A DNA stretch of 39,218 nt from Amphimedon queenslandica (taxonomy: Eukaryota > Porifera > Demospongiae > Haplosclerida > Niphatidae). Shown here one piece after another: positions 11,090 through 22,456 of the stretch. Made by a program: the position numbers and the translations under genes. The notes beneath the pieces are model-generated. The model was not told the DNA's origin. It ran no database searches and was given only the letters and a program-made list of their open reading frames with translations. The stretch lies in the NCBI RefSeq assembly GCF_000090795.2, contig NW_003546534.1:87511-126728 (forward strand). Direction: 5' to 3'. Position 1 is the first letter of the stretch, and each line of letters opens with the position of its first letter.

Positions 11090-12297
11090 GAACAAGTACG
11101 TTACTTTGGTTCAGGAATTTTGTCCTCTTCATCCTTCACTTTCCTAGCCATGTCAGGATGAGCTAGGTCCATAATGGTTCTCTAGCATCTAGTCATTAGC
11201 AACTCTGATGGAGACAGGCCTGTAGTAGACTGAGTGGTAACCCGATATTGTAAGAGAAAATGAGAGACACTGGTATTCATTGGTCCATCTAATTTTGTTA
11301 ACAGCTGATTTGAATGTATGAACAGCTCATTTTGCCAGACCATTTGAACGAGGATCATATGGGGAAGGTAGGGAGTGACAGATACCACTCTTACTCATAA
11401 ATTCTTTAAACTCATGACTAGTAAAAGCTGTTCCATTGTCTCAGACTTATTGTTCAGGCAATCCATGCGTAGCAAACAGCTTTCTTAGAACCTGAATAGT
11501 GGCTTCGGCTGATGTAGAACTAACTATATGGATCCTAGTCCGTGGAGAGGATGGACATTCCCAGGGATGAACTGGAGCTTGTTGAGGAGTAGGACAAGAA
11601 ATCTGGCAAGTAACACATTGTTTCACTTTGTCTTTCATGTCTTTGTCTAAGCTTGGCCACCACACATAAGCTTGAGTGAAATTCTTCATCCGACTGATAC
11701 CTGGGTGAGTATCACGAAGTTGGGACAGTAGAGAGGGATGACCCTGAGGAGGTATAACAACTCGAGACCCTCGGAGTAAACAGCCATCAATAACACTTAA
11801 TTCAAAATAACACTGGAAATATGGCTGCAGGGCTGGAGAGGTTTCCTCAGAAATCCAGCCAGTTTGTACTAGTTTGCACACATGGGAAAGAACTGGGTGA
11901 CTGGCTGTCCACTCTTTGATTGAAGAGGCATGGACATTGGTGTCTAAAATGTGATTTAGTAGCAGGACTACATCGTGAGGCATAGGAACTGACTTCGGTT
12001 GATCAGGTATAGGAATTCTGCTGAGAACATTTGCATTAGCAAGTTGTTTTTCCAGCTTAAGCAGCTAGAGTGATAGCTTAGCGTTGGATACGGGATGAAG
12101 CTAGAGCTAGAATCTGCTTAGATTCACTGAGAAGGTATTGCAATGGTTTGTGATCGGAGTATAATGCAAAATGTCTACCATAGAAGTAGTCATGAAGTTT
12201 CCTAACTTCAAAAATGATTGCTATGGCCTCCTTTCCCATCTGAGAATAGTTCATTTTTGCATTGGACAGGTTGTGGGAGGCAAAAGAAATTGGTCGT
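11090..12297 (-). pseudogene. Ty3/gypsy pol remnant: RNase H, integrase, integrase C-terminus
   Basis: Minus-strand frames run in pol order. 12297-12060 is RNase H: RPISFASHNLSNAKMNYSQ, MGKEAIAIIFEVRKLHDYFY and YSDHKPLQYLLSES, ending KQLANANVLSRIPIP near 12010. 11983-11447 is one open frame with the integrase zinc domain (HPGISRMKNF...WWPSLDKDM...CVTCQ, the HHCC pattern). After RTRIHI it jumps to VSSTSAEATIQVLRKLF. The stretch that normally carries the first catalytic Asp is deleted in frame. 11440-11182 gives the [15 protein letters not shown] and [12 protein letters not shown] motifs after a stop. 11130-10940 is the chromodomain-less C-terminal fold, FSVGDKLFAKNFSGSP and HRHINQLR. Reverse transcriptase, protease and gag are absent: the copy is 5'-truncated at about 12297. 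Stops and frame changes make it inactive. Confidence 0.88.
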
Positions 12298-12460
12298 TGT
12301 GAGTATACATGTACATGTAAGTCTAATAAAAATTGTACTTCTTTGCCATATTCTTATTCGTCTTGCCCCTGCCTGTTGGCCTCGCACTCAGAATATTGTT
12401 GTATTAGCAAAATAAAATAGAAAGGTGATTAACCTAATCCTACATCATAATTAATAATAA
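12298..12460. other. Unassigned sequence between gypsy remnant and proline-rich ORF
   Basis: The sequence changes abruptly at 12297, where pol homology ends at the RPISF codons, to TGAGTATACATGTACATG. It shows nothing recognisable. Confidence 0.4.
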
Positions 12461-12745
12461 TCTTACAATTTGTGTATTAACTTGGCGAAGCGACCATAAT
12501 ATCTGCTGCCTCTGCTGTTGCAGAGTAGAGGCAACTAGAGTGCCAGCTCCAACTGAATTGGGTGCTGGAGCAGAGGCATGGAGTGGTGAGCCTTTAGCTA
12601 GTGGAAGACCTCTGGGCAGTGGTGGAGGACGAACAGCTAGTGGAGGACCTCCAGGCACTGATGGAAGACTGCGAGTCAGTGGTGGAGGATCACCAGCCAG
12701 CGGTGGAGGACCTCTACTTCCAGCCACTGGCGGAGGACCTCTAGC
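12440..12745 (-). CDS. Proline-rich repeat ORF, probable exon, unknown function
   Basis: The minus strand codes for imperfect repeats of about ten residues with cores such as RGPPPLAG, DPPPLTRS and RPPPLPRG. A non-repetitive tail follows: GAGTLVASTLQQQRQQ, then ILWSLRQVNTQI. The DNA is a degenerate GGTGGAGGACCTCTAGC tandem repeat (12590-12745). A donor-like GTAAGA follows the QVNTQI codons at about 12466, so the frame could be an exon that ends there rather than at the later stop. Base composition is far richer in G and C than the surroundings. The opposite strand is also open (glycine-rich), so coding direction rests on the non-repetitive tail and the donor. No known domain was recognised. 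Confidence 0.4.
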   Translation of the reverse strand, partial: ARGPPPVAGSRGPPPLAGDPPPLTRSLPSVPGGPPLAVRPPPLPRGLPLAKGSPLHASAPAPNSVGAGTLVASTLQQQRQQILWSLRQVNTQIVRLLLIMM

Positions 12746-12843
12746 TATTTAGGACCTCCAGCCACTGTAAGGCCAGACCTGCAGCTACTGGAGGTGGTTG
12801 GATTGATGATGTTGGTGGTTGTGGAGATGGAGAGGGACTAGCA

Positions 12844-12897
12844 TCATACCCCATTATACTAGAGTAAATGTACTATACCCCATTATACTAGAGTAAG
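12844..12897. repeat. 27-bp tandem duplication
   Basis: TACCCCATTATACTAGAGTAA occurs twice back to back (about 12847 and 12877), just upstream of the proline-rich ORF. Confidence 0.7.
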
Positions 12898-13224
12898 TCT
12901 ACTACAAAAAACAAAAAGTATAATGATAATATGGCTGATGTATGTTTGCTACTGAACTGACTTGCTGTATAGAATATTGCAAACTGTAGGCAATATGGAA
13001 AATGATTCTGAAGGGAAGCCAAATCCCAAATGTGTGAACAATAGTTTCAGAACAGAAAATAGATCTTACTACTATGAATTTTTTTGAGTTATACAGTACA
13101 TTACTTACTCCAATTTTGAAAATAATGATTGTGTCAAAGCTGTTGTTGTAATGTGGGTAGCTTCCTATTTTTATCCAATTGTCTGTAGTGGCTTGAAAGA
13201 TTAATACAAACGTATAATAGGCTC
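12898..13224. other. No gene seen
   Basis: AT-rich sequence between the proline-rich ORF and the LINE fragment. It may contain more of the decayed LINE upstream, but I cannot support coding similarity here. Confidence 0.3.
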
Positions 13225-13721
13225 AATCTACTGACAGTTCTACTTTCTCTCCTCTTGAAAAACCTTTCTGTCCTTCTACACCACAATAGTTCATCATGAA
13301 CTTCAGTATGGTCCTTCAATCTGGAATTTGGCCTCAACTGTCTTTTCCCATCATTAGAATCTGCACAGCACCTTGCTCTGAAAATGATCTTAAAATTTTG
13401 GTCAGCCACTACACTGATCTGTAATCCTCTCTAAACTGAAGCACCTAGGCACACCGTCTACCAAGAGCTAAAATTATGTTGTTTTTTTAAATAAATAATG
13501 GTCTTATTCACTCTACCCTTTCTTTGACTCAACACCCTCCCATTGCTCCTGTATCTCTCCATCGTTTCTGTGCTCAAAACTATGACATCCCATGTCACCA
13601 TATATCCTATTTACAGTCCTTCCTTCCCTCAACTGTAAAGCTCTGGAACTCTCTCCCAACTAAAGTAAAACAATTAACCTCAACCTCTTACATAATATTT
13701 TATTTGGACAGTGAATTTTAA
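13225..13721 (+). pseudogene. Non-LTR retrotransposon (LINE) reverse transcriptase C-terminus
   Basis: Plus-strand frames show the end of a LINE ORF2: FYTTIVHHELQYGPSIWNLA (the LYxxxVRPxLEYxxxxWxP motif, near 13270-13340), a KLKHLGT segment, FDSTPSHCSCIS and the C-terminal signature SFLPSTVKLWNSLP (13610-13655), with a stop at 13719. These motifs are typical of CR1/L2/Jockey-like elements. At least two frameshifts occur before 13524. The endonuclease and catalytic RT blocks are absent, so it is the usual 5'-truncated insertion. The 3' UTR runs into the TIR element at 13834. Confidence 0.7.
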
Positions 13722-13833
13722 TTCAGATTTATTAATTTCTTTGATTAGTATCACTATCTCTGTAATTATCATTTCATTCTGTTCTCTTCTTTACTCTTCT
13801 TTTATTAGCTTTAGCTAAAAAAATTATTAATGT

Positions 13834-14849
13834 TAAATAAAAAGTATGAAAACAAGTGTAAAAAAATTTAATAAATTAGAAAAAGTAGGGTTGTCAAAAA
13901 ATGAAAGAAAGAAGGGGGTTGAGTTCAATTATATAATTATTAATTCAAATAATAATAATATACATTAATTAATAGAGAAACAATTGTGACCATCATTGAC
14001 AAAAGGTACCTAATGGCGAATTTTTAATGTCATCATTATAATGAAAAATATCAACCTGTGAGTATTCTGTTAGTCCACCATTGTTTCTAAAAGTTACATG
14101 GTAACTTTTTGCTCCTCTGGAGTAATTGTATGATTAATGGAGCTCAGGAAGTTGGATTTTTCAGGCTATAAAGACCAATTTTCTTATGCGCCATAAGGTA
14201 CCATTTGTCAAGTATGGTCACAATTAGTCATAAAAAATAATAAAAAATTTTAAACTTCTCAGAAATTAAAAAAAAAAAGAATGAAGTACTGTACAGTTAC
14301 ACTGAGCCCATAAAAGTAAAGGTAATTATTGATGTATGATTAAAACAATCACATTTTAACATGATTTATTAATATTGAAGACCGTTCAGGGAATCAATTA
14401 AATTGATCACTTGAACAATAGGCAACGATCTCCTAGCTTGTGCATAAATTTTTAACTGTGACTGACTTCTTTTTGTTTGTATCAAGGCTGCTTGACAACA
14501 TTACACTAGCCCTGACGTTACATTGATGCTGGATTATAAAAAAAACGTGTTAAAAGTAAAATTGCCTGCGCTTTTGATAAAAAATTGGTGGTACATTCAC
14601 CTAAACCTGATATTGTGAACCAGCATTTATACTATGTACTTTAAAACGTCATTAATTTAACAGATTTTGTCACTTTCTGCAGAGTAGGGTTGAAACTTTT
14701 AAATACTTTCTATCATTAATTTTTTCTTTATTTAGTGTTTAGTATCATTACTTGAACTAATAATTATATGGATAGAACTCGACACCCATGTTTCTTTCAT
14801 TTTTTCCCAAACCTACTTTTTCTTTTTGAATAGAATTTTTTTCTATTTA
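13834..14849. mobile_element. TIR element family 1, copy B, with a nested MITE
   Basis: Same family as 4355-5083. The left end is TAAATAAAAAGTATG...AGTAGGGTTGTCAAAAAATG; the right end reverse-complements to TAAATAGAAAAA...AGTAGGTTTGGGAAAAAATG...GAAACATGGG. The extra length relative to copy A is explained by the nested MITE at 13984-14225. No transposase. TIR similarity within this copy is high near AAAAAATGAAAGAAA. The flanks give no clear target duplication. Confidence 0.75.
13984..14225. mobile_element. MITE family 2, copy 1 (33-bp TIR), nested
   Basis: 242 bp. The left end TTGTGACCATCATTGACAAA and right end (reverse complement) TTGTGACCATACTTGACAAA are inverted; the match extends through GGTACCTNATGG for about 33 bp. 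A second copy is at 31702-31877. Absence from copy A of the host TIR element shows it as an insertion. No coding capacity. Confidence 0.8.
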
Positions 14850-15986
14850 CTTGTAATTAATCGCCATAGTCAATCAACTAGTACTGATTTAACAGCTAAA
14901 TCACCTAGCTATGAATACTATATTTTGAGAAAGGTCTTTGAGGTAATGACTTTTATCCTTTTGAACACAAGAAGGGTGGGGTAACTCTTCAGTGAGAAGT
15001 TCAGAGCCTTTTTCAACTAGATTTCTTCATGAAATGTGACTTGATTTGAGAAAAATGGGCTATATGTTGGAATTATCAATTAGAGATATGGCTTCCCAAA
15101 GTTGTGAATGTGGTAAAACTGAGATCTTATCAAGAATGTATACCGTAAAGAATTTTCTTTTATTTTGATACCAAGTTTTACCATATATAATTTTAAAAAG
15201 GTAATTAATGGACCATTTTGTTTTGCACCATGTAAATGATGGAGCATATTATGATAAAATTGGCTGTAACTCTGTTTGTACTTCTTATTGCATGAATAGT
15301 CGTAACTAAGCACCAGAAGGGTCAAAGACAAGGGACAAAAAACAAAAGGTAGCAAAAACTGTGCTCAATGTAAATGAGTGTAAGTCTCAATTTTCAATTT
15401 TGGAGCTTATACTCTCGCTTTTTCATAATCGGTCACAAATGCCATAATAGAGTCATAAGACTCAAGAGCGAGACGTGTGTGTCGTTATGGCTTCACCTAC
15501 TTTTTGACCAACCCCAATTTCAGCCACACCACAGGTGTTTCAAATTAATTATTATTGAACATTAATTTTGCCCAGGAAAATTTTAATATTTTATGATAAC
15601 CATGGTCACATTGTGCATAGCAATCATTTAAATAGGTTTTTACTGTCTTGTGGTGGAGCTACATGGCTAAAATGGCATCTATTAGTCTTGGCAACACAAG
15701 AGCTCAAAGTATGTCTTTGATCCATGTCACTATTACTTTCTGGTTAAAAGTTATGAATTATAGAGGGTATAATTTACACATGTGTTTTCCAGCTAGCTAC
15801 AAGTTTTCTCTAAAGTAAAAAACAAGTCATAAGGTAGCCATAAGTATACCCTACTCAAGTAAACTGTTACTGTACTGCCATGTTTCTTTTACAGATACCA
15901 GGGCAAGCAATGTTGTGGCATACATCTAATACCATTATCTCAATACAACATCAGGGTGAGTGTGTGTGGGTATCAACATTATGTTT
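14850..15986. other. No gene recognised
   Basis: AT-rich, no coding similarity seen. Open frames at 15080-15355 (minus) and 15374-15565 (plus) lack recognisable motifs and look fortuitous. A short imperfect inverted stretch, GAGTCATAAGACTC, is at about 15449. Confidence 0.4.
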
Positions 15987-15989
15987 CGT

Positions 15990-17348
15990 CTAGATTTGTG
16001 GACTGTGCCTTTTTATTTGTGGCTTCAAAGTGACATTGCCTGGCTCTATTCTAAGGTATTGATCCTGCATTACCCATGGTAGACGATCTACTTTGTTCGG
16101 AATGCCAGAGTAAATCATCTTCATAGAAATAAAAGTGCATGTATGCTTTCAGCACCCTGTTCCCCTAGAAAGCCCATTCCAAAATTGCATTTACTTATTT
16201 GATATGGCAAGTGTTTAAGCATCATATGCATTTTTGCAGTAATGGTAGCTTTCTGGTAATGCTCCAGATAAAAGACCATGAATTCTATCACTGAAGTTTC
16301 TGTACATGAAAAAAGTTCAAAATTGTACTGCCTATTGTTAATTATATGTACCCAATGTATGTATATATTCTTCATTGGCTTACTTTAAATTGTAGGTATA
16401 ATGACAATCAGCCGTTAATATCATGGCTCTTTTAGAAGTACTTTCTAATGAAAGTGTTGTGGACAGAAGTTCTGGACAGACTTTACCAACACAATCAACT
16501 GGGGCATGAGAGGGAAACAATATTTGTATCCCATTTAAAGATGTGCTATTATACGAAATTTGATAACTAGGCTTACCTTAAGAGTCCTATTCACATGGTT
16601 GCTTATGAAACTGCCTGAGTAGTAGGGCTGCCTTTTTTCTACATTGAAGCTAGAGAGAGCTTTATCCAAACATTGTACAAATGGACCTTTCTCCTTTTCA
16701 AACTGTTCCACACTCTTTTGCCGCGCCTTAATTTTCTTTTTTTACATAATTATTATAATATTTATATTTAAAAATGAATTATGGTTTTATACTAACTCAT
16801 TCACTAGTCCTTTGTAATAAATAGTGACATCATCGAAAGTATGACTGTTATGTATCTCCACTAAGCATTGTAGGCAGAGTCACGAGTTCTTCTGCTACTT
16901 GTAATTCTTTTTGAGCACATTTAAGACCTTTCTTACTCTTCTCCAGTTCCTTCAGGTTGTTGTGATATTCCTGAAACGGTCGAGAAGTTGTTGATGCATC
17001 AATGCAGGAAGCTCCATTTGTAGTAAGCTGAATGTCCATTTTGTGACCAAATCCTCAAGGAAAAAAAATAACCAATAGAAGAGTCCTATTGACACATGAA
17101 GTCCAGGTACACTTACCTAGGAAGTACATGTTATAACAAATTTAAAAAAAAAAGTTTACTTTGATAAGGAAATTTTAAAGAAAGGCGCTCTTAAAACATT
17201 GTTATATTCTTTGACTTTCCTTAGGTCACCCCCTGACTGAAAAAATCTTATGTTATCTGCTTTAAGTAACTCCAGAGTTCTTAAAGGTAGTCACTATGGG
17301 AGGTAAGTTGATCTTTAGTAACCTGACACCAGAGGCAGCAGTGTCTTC
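15990..17348 (-). pseudogene. RAG1-like transposase, C-terminal half (CxxC, HxxxxH, acidic box)
   Basis: Multi-exon minus-strand gene piece. It starts after an acceptor (CATTAG, 17349-17354) with RHCCLWCQVTKDQLTS; the cysteines of CLWC (17337-17326) fit RAG1 C727/C730. One base shift later comes RTLELLKADNIRFFQSGGDL and RAPFFKISLSK, an intron, then VPGLHVSIGLFYWLF (about 17102-17060), a coiled coil (16995-16860), VEQFEKEKGPFVQCLDK and YYSGSFISNHVNRTLK (16720-16590) with donor GTAAGCC. Next are VGKVCPELLS (16490) and FMVFYLEHYQKATITAKMHM (16290-16225). The zinc-type HMMLKH has its histidines at 16228 and 16213. GMGFLGEQGAES (to 16148) places Glu 17 and 21 residues after the second His, against 17 and 20 in RAG1. 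A frameshift near 16120 leads to YSGIPNKVDRLPWVMQDQYL and the stop at 15990. Broken, but intron borders are kept. Confidence 0.7.
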
Positions 17349-18098
17349 CTAATGTTTATATCGGTTATAGTGTTGCAGACGTAATATTTTTAAAAGTTAA
17401 CTTTATTCTATGAAATATTTTTCAATTATTGCATCAAAAAGTCATATGTTAAAATGACTATTACTTCATAAATTAATATTTTTAAACATTATGCTAAATT
17501 TTTGTTAATGTAAGCCGTAATTTGGATGGTAGCAATACTATATGTTATTGTTGTACTTTTAAATATTCTTCTTTTAATTTAATGATGGTACTTTTTTTAG
17601 GTGGCCTTTCTTTGTCAGATCAAATGCAAACAGTATTATAGAGGATTTTGGTACTGTCTGTCAAATAAATGAATCTTCTATTATTAGGATCCCGAATCTT
17701 CCATTGCTTCCATGTAGACAAATAGTTACCTTCATACCATAATACATCCAATTCTTCATTTCTTACACTAAGACATTGTGCTATGACGGGCTCTTTTCCA
17801 AATCCATGCAATATACTGCCAGCATATGACCACATTCAAGTACAGACAGATGAACTTTAGGAATTGGTACTGTATTTCCATTAGGGCTGAAACTAATAGT
17901 TTATCATTCGAATAATCATTCGTTTTGGTACTATTCGACTATTATTATAACTATTTGCATTTTTCGTTTTAATAACTAATAATTAATAGAAAATTGTAAT
18001 AAACTGGTAATTAATAAACCACAGTAACTCTCCACCAGTGACTGTAACTGTAATGCTGTTCTGGAGACAACAAGGAAGCCAGTGCTACTACTATTGCC

Positions 18099-20519
18099 AT
18101 GGCTAACTGTGCCAGATTGCTCAGGAGTCCTGCTTGTGACCACTTTGAGAAGACAACAAATAAAAAGGTGGAGTGTAAAGTATGTGACACCGTTTTAGCT
18201 TATCACGGTGGAACATCGTCAATGAAAAGCCATCTTCTGTCTCGTCATCCTGATCTTTGTAGCCCTTGTAGCTCTGATAGCAAGTCAAGTGCTACCATGG
18301 ACAATTTCCTGGCTCCAAAAAAGTGTTCAATGGCAAGATCAAAGGAGATAACATGACGAATCGCAGAGATGGTAGCTAGGGACCTCCTTCCAATATGTAT
18401 GGTAGCTTGTGACGGCTTCAAAAATTTTATGTCTTACATCAAACCTGGTTACACTGTGCCTTCACATACTCACATCGCCACAGTATGTCACCGTATCTAC
18501 GACAAAGAAAAAGAGCGGCTGTTAACCTTAACAGCGAATAGTGTCAGCGTTGGACTAACTACTGATATATGGACAAGTGCTGCTATTCATGCATACATGA
18601 CTGTTACTGTTCACATTATTGGGGCGAGCAAAAGCGAGCCCCACATAATTGAGTCGAGTATGTCTGTCTGTCTGTTTGTTTGTACACGTACGTCACTCCT
18701 ATTTATGATTGATAAAAAATAATAATCACATTTTAAAATGATAATTTTGATAATTACGGTACCACGTGCAAAGACAGTAAGTAAGAGTAAAGCAACTTAA
18801 CTGGAAGAGAGGAGTTGAAGAGTACTTAAGAAACAAGGGAAACTCAAGCTTAAAACATGAGTTATTTACAAGATGCTCCTGAAGCTCGTCGACTTCTTCG
18901 TAATGAGCGTGAGGAGGAGAAAAGAGCGAGGAGGTCCAATACGGAGAAATGCTAGAGATGGTCTTGTCACACCCTAAGACAACAAATGGAGTCTCCTTCT
19001 GGCTTCTGAGACCAACCATCTTCTATCCTAGATCTATATAACTGCAGAGATTCTTCACTAAAAACTAGAAACTATGAAATTCCTTCCATGCTTGCAAATT
19101 CTGCATTAGTGTATTGACATCGACATTCAACATTTAATAGCCAGTACTGACATCATTGTCGATCATTGTCTATATAAACATTGTATATTGCTAATCGAAA
19201 TGTTAATCGTTTTGCTCGCCCCACAATGTTATACATTCATCTAGTAGATGATGAGTGGCAGCTGCAGAGCAAAGTGCTGGTAACAGGAAATGCCTGAGCG
19301 TCACACAGGGCAGCACACAGCTGACAAGTTGCTGAAGGTTGCTGATGACTGGCATCTCCTCTCTGGTAATAAGACAGCAGCATGCATTCGAGATAATGCA
19401 GCAAATGCAGTTAGTGGGCTTCGTCTGACACGTTGGGATCACTTTGGCTGTGCTGCCCATAGTCTCCAGCTATGTGTAAATGCAGGACTTGAGGTTTCAG
19501 CGATAAGTCAAATGATTGCTTTCAGTAGGAAGATTATTGGGCATTTTAAACATAGCGTAATTGCTATGACAGGGCTTTGTGAAAAGAAGGCTCAGTTAAA
19601 TGTACCAGATCATCAACTGGTCCAGGATGTTTCAAATCGTTGGAACTCTACTTTCTACATGCTAGAGCGTCTTGCTGATCTGCGTGTAGCAATATACGCA
19701 GTCATTCATGATCCAAGTTTTACGAAACCTGAGCATTGATACCTTGATTTGAAGGACATGCAGTGGGAGCTATTGTCTCAGGCGGTAACAGTGCTAAAGC
19801 CACTACAAATGGCAACTACTGTGCTAAGCTCAGACTCTAATGTTTCTTGCTCGGTGATCTATCCTGTCATCAATGGGCTCGTGAGCCACCATTTGGTTGT
19901 GTGTAATGATGACCTTTCTTCAGTAAAGCGATTCAAACAAATTGTAACTGAAGAATTAGAGAAGCGTTTTATTCCTTCCACTGATAGCTTGCCCCTTTGA
20001 TGTGCAGCAGTGGATCCCAGGTATAGCCATCTGCGTTTTACAAATGATAGCCTAAAAAAACAGATTCGTGAGGAACTAGAAGATGAGATAAGTGGAATTA
20101 GTATTGACACTAACACTGCTAGTGAAGCAGATGAGGAAGAAGAACCCCCAGCAAAGAAGACCAAGACAGGTCATAGTGGTATGAGCTTTTTCCTTGGACT
20201 TAGCTCAGATAACTCTCAATCTACATCAATGACCAGTCACCAGGCGATACAATACTAGCTTCCCCTTAATCCAGATTGTAATCCTTTAGAATGGTGGAGG
20301 AAGAATGAGGAGAGATTTCCCAGATTATCTAACATAGCCAGAAAACTGATGTGTGTCCCAGCCACTTCAGTACCTGCAGAGCGAGTTTTTGCAACTTCTG
20401 GAATGATTGTCAACAAGCTCAGAGCAAGTCTGAAACCTGAAAATGTTGACATGCTAGTGTTTTTGAACAAGAACGTCTCCCATTTAAACCAATGTAAACT
20501 GTACATTTTTGTGGTTTAA
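18099..20519 (+). pseudogene. hAT transposase with BED zinc finger
   Basis: Cut-and-paste transposase of the hAT superfamily. It starts MANCARLLRSPACDHF. A BED-type finger follows (CKVC at 18178 to HLLSRH near 18240), then NFLAPKKCS and HTHIATVCHRIYD, GLTTDIWTSAAIHAYMTVTV (first catalytic Asp region), the insertion at 18630-19225, WHLLSGNKTAACIRDNAANA (second Asp), WDHFGCAAHSLQLCV (the conserved CxxH), DVSNRWNSTFYMLERL, AAVDPRYSHLRF, and the C-terminal hAT dimerisation block NPLEWWRKNEERFPRL through TSVPAERVFATSGMIV. The frame is kept throughout: only in-frame stops break it (TGA 18354, TGA 19737, TGA 19998, TAG 20256), and the 0.6-kb insertion restores the same phase. Inactive as it stands. 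Family assignment is secure. Confidence 0.92.
18630..19225 (+). mobile_element. GGGGCGAGC-ended non-autonomous element, copy 1
   Basis: About 596 bp inserted in the hAT transposase. It begins TGGGGCGAGCAAAAGC and ends TTTTGCTCGCCCCA, inverted to each other for about 14 bases. Near the left end is GGGGC-N12-GCCCC and a GTCTGTCTGTCTGTTTG run. An internal 32-codon frame at 18857-18955 (MSYLQDAPEARRLL, basic) is the only ORF of note. Flanking bases ACATTATT and ACAATGTT resemble an 8-bp duplication with two mismatches. A related copy lies at 24157-25693. Confidence 0.7.
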
Positions 20520-20662
20520 CAATTGTCACACACACACTATTGTGTAATATCTTATCAATGATTTACATTGTTTAAATAAACTGATTATTTGATCATTCCT
20601 TCGTTAAAATGCACAACTATTCGAATAGTAAAGGTAGTATTCATTTCAGCCCTAATTTCCAA

Positions 20663-20910
20663 TATAACCCTACACAAAGTAACCTTTAATTGTACAAATT
20701 TGTACAATTATAATATTATATTTTGTCAACGTAGAAATTTACCCAAAAATTCACATCAGTTAATTTGTATTTAATTTTGTGTACCAATAAAAGCAATCAG
20801 AAATGACTAACCTTGCATTCATGTCTTTCATAATGCAACATAGTTACAGATTACGAAGCACTGATTGCTGATTCCTGTGATTGAAATCTATTCATATACC
20901 ATTCTGATGT
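20663..20910. other. Intron sequence of the DUF7869-like gene
   Basis: AT-rich, no coding signal except possibly a short exon near 20810-20830 (minus). Lies between the hAT right flank and the exon at 20911. Confidence 0.35.
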
Positions 20911-21115
20911 CTAATTATCTTTAGTTGTCAATGTAAATGAACGTGTAAATAATGAAGTCCATTCCATTTTTGATGAGATAGAAAGCCATCTCAGCCACTT
21001 TGGAATATCTGTCCGCAATTTTTCAGTGTCAAGTTTCTCAGTAGATGGCTCTAATTTTTCCTGTTGGAGCTTACTATACAAAATCAATAGTAACAAAATT
21101 AATCAATGTTTATTA

Positions 21116-21268
<153 letters not shown>

Positions 21269-22456
21269 TTAGTTGCTCTCTATTTGGCTTCGGTGTGAAG
21301 CTTGCTGATTTTGCCTGAAGTAAACCTGTAAATTCAAAGTATTGTCACAATTTCATAAATTTTTTCTAACTTGAGATTGTTTCAGCTGCAACTCTAGATA
21401 AATTTGTCGATATTTTTGAATAAAATTCATCAACATCGTCATGCGTATGGCCAACAGGTAGAAAATTGATGCAAACCTATTAATTTAATTCAAATTTATA
21501 ATGAATATAGTAGTAATAATATATTTTATGTTACCTTCTTAAAAACTCCTTTCAAAATCAGAAGACTGCAAAAAGTAAAAATGTATTTGTTTTTATTTTT
21601 CTTAAAGCAGTTATTAAACTGAAGATATAATACTTCAGGCAAACGTGACTCTTTCTCTGAAACTTTTTTGGAATTCTCAATAATTATGACCTGAATTACC
21701 AAATTCAAATCATGAGGATATTCCATTATATTTAAAAAAGCATATACCATCTTCCCATTTTCTGTACATGTATCAACTAAACATCCTACAAAATGAACAA
21801 AACAAGTCAGCAACGGCATTCGAGTTAATATTGTTCCTACCTGTTAAATGTGAGTGTAGAGTCCACAAATTTTGTGCAGACTTTGCAATTCTTGGAAGTT
21901 CAGGAAGGTTAGTTTCATTTTGGTCGATTCTATCTACAATAATTGTCAAGTACTTGCTAGGATCTCTTTTTGATTTTTCTCGATGACGATTTTGTTTTTC
22001 TCTCATTTCTATTACATGCTAAGTTTATTATTAATAAATTTTTAACTTACTGTATGAGACGTATATGTGACTGATACTCAATCGTAACTCATTTATCTTC
22101 TTGTCACTTGCATGTTTTCATCCTTTCATTTTGAAATGACCCACAAAACAATTATCACACTTACCAAATAAGGTATGCTATGAAAATGTATAAGAAATTG
22201 ATCCTGATAATAATTATTGCATTTTCATACCTTGGAAATCAATACATGCATAAATTCTTTGTTCCATAACTTATAAAAATGTAAACAGCTAATTTTGTCA
22301 CAACCATCATCTCTAAAATCTTGAAGCATCATATTACAAACCACTTTTTTGATAGACAAAACAGTAGATGTAGCTGCTGACTATGAGGCATTCTTTCCTT
22401 AATTTTATTGAAATAATGTGACATCCATGATCTTGCTGACTGATATTCCACTTTAA

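Larger units (their letters stand above)
17882..20654 (+). mobile_element. Full-length hAT transposon with 8-bp target duplication
   Basis: 2773 bp. The ends are TAGGGCTGAAA (17882) and TTTCAGCCCTA (20644-20654), perfect 11-bp inverted repeats. They are flanked by ATTTCCAT (17874-17881) and ATTTCCAA (20655-20662), an 8-bp hAT duplication with one mismatch. It sits between two exons of the minus-strand DUF7869-like gene, just upstream of an AG acceptor (ATACAG at 17869), so in an intron and antisense to that gene. It carries the transposase at 18099-20519 and is itself invaded by a GGGGC-ended element at 18630-19225. Confidence 0.9.
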
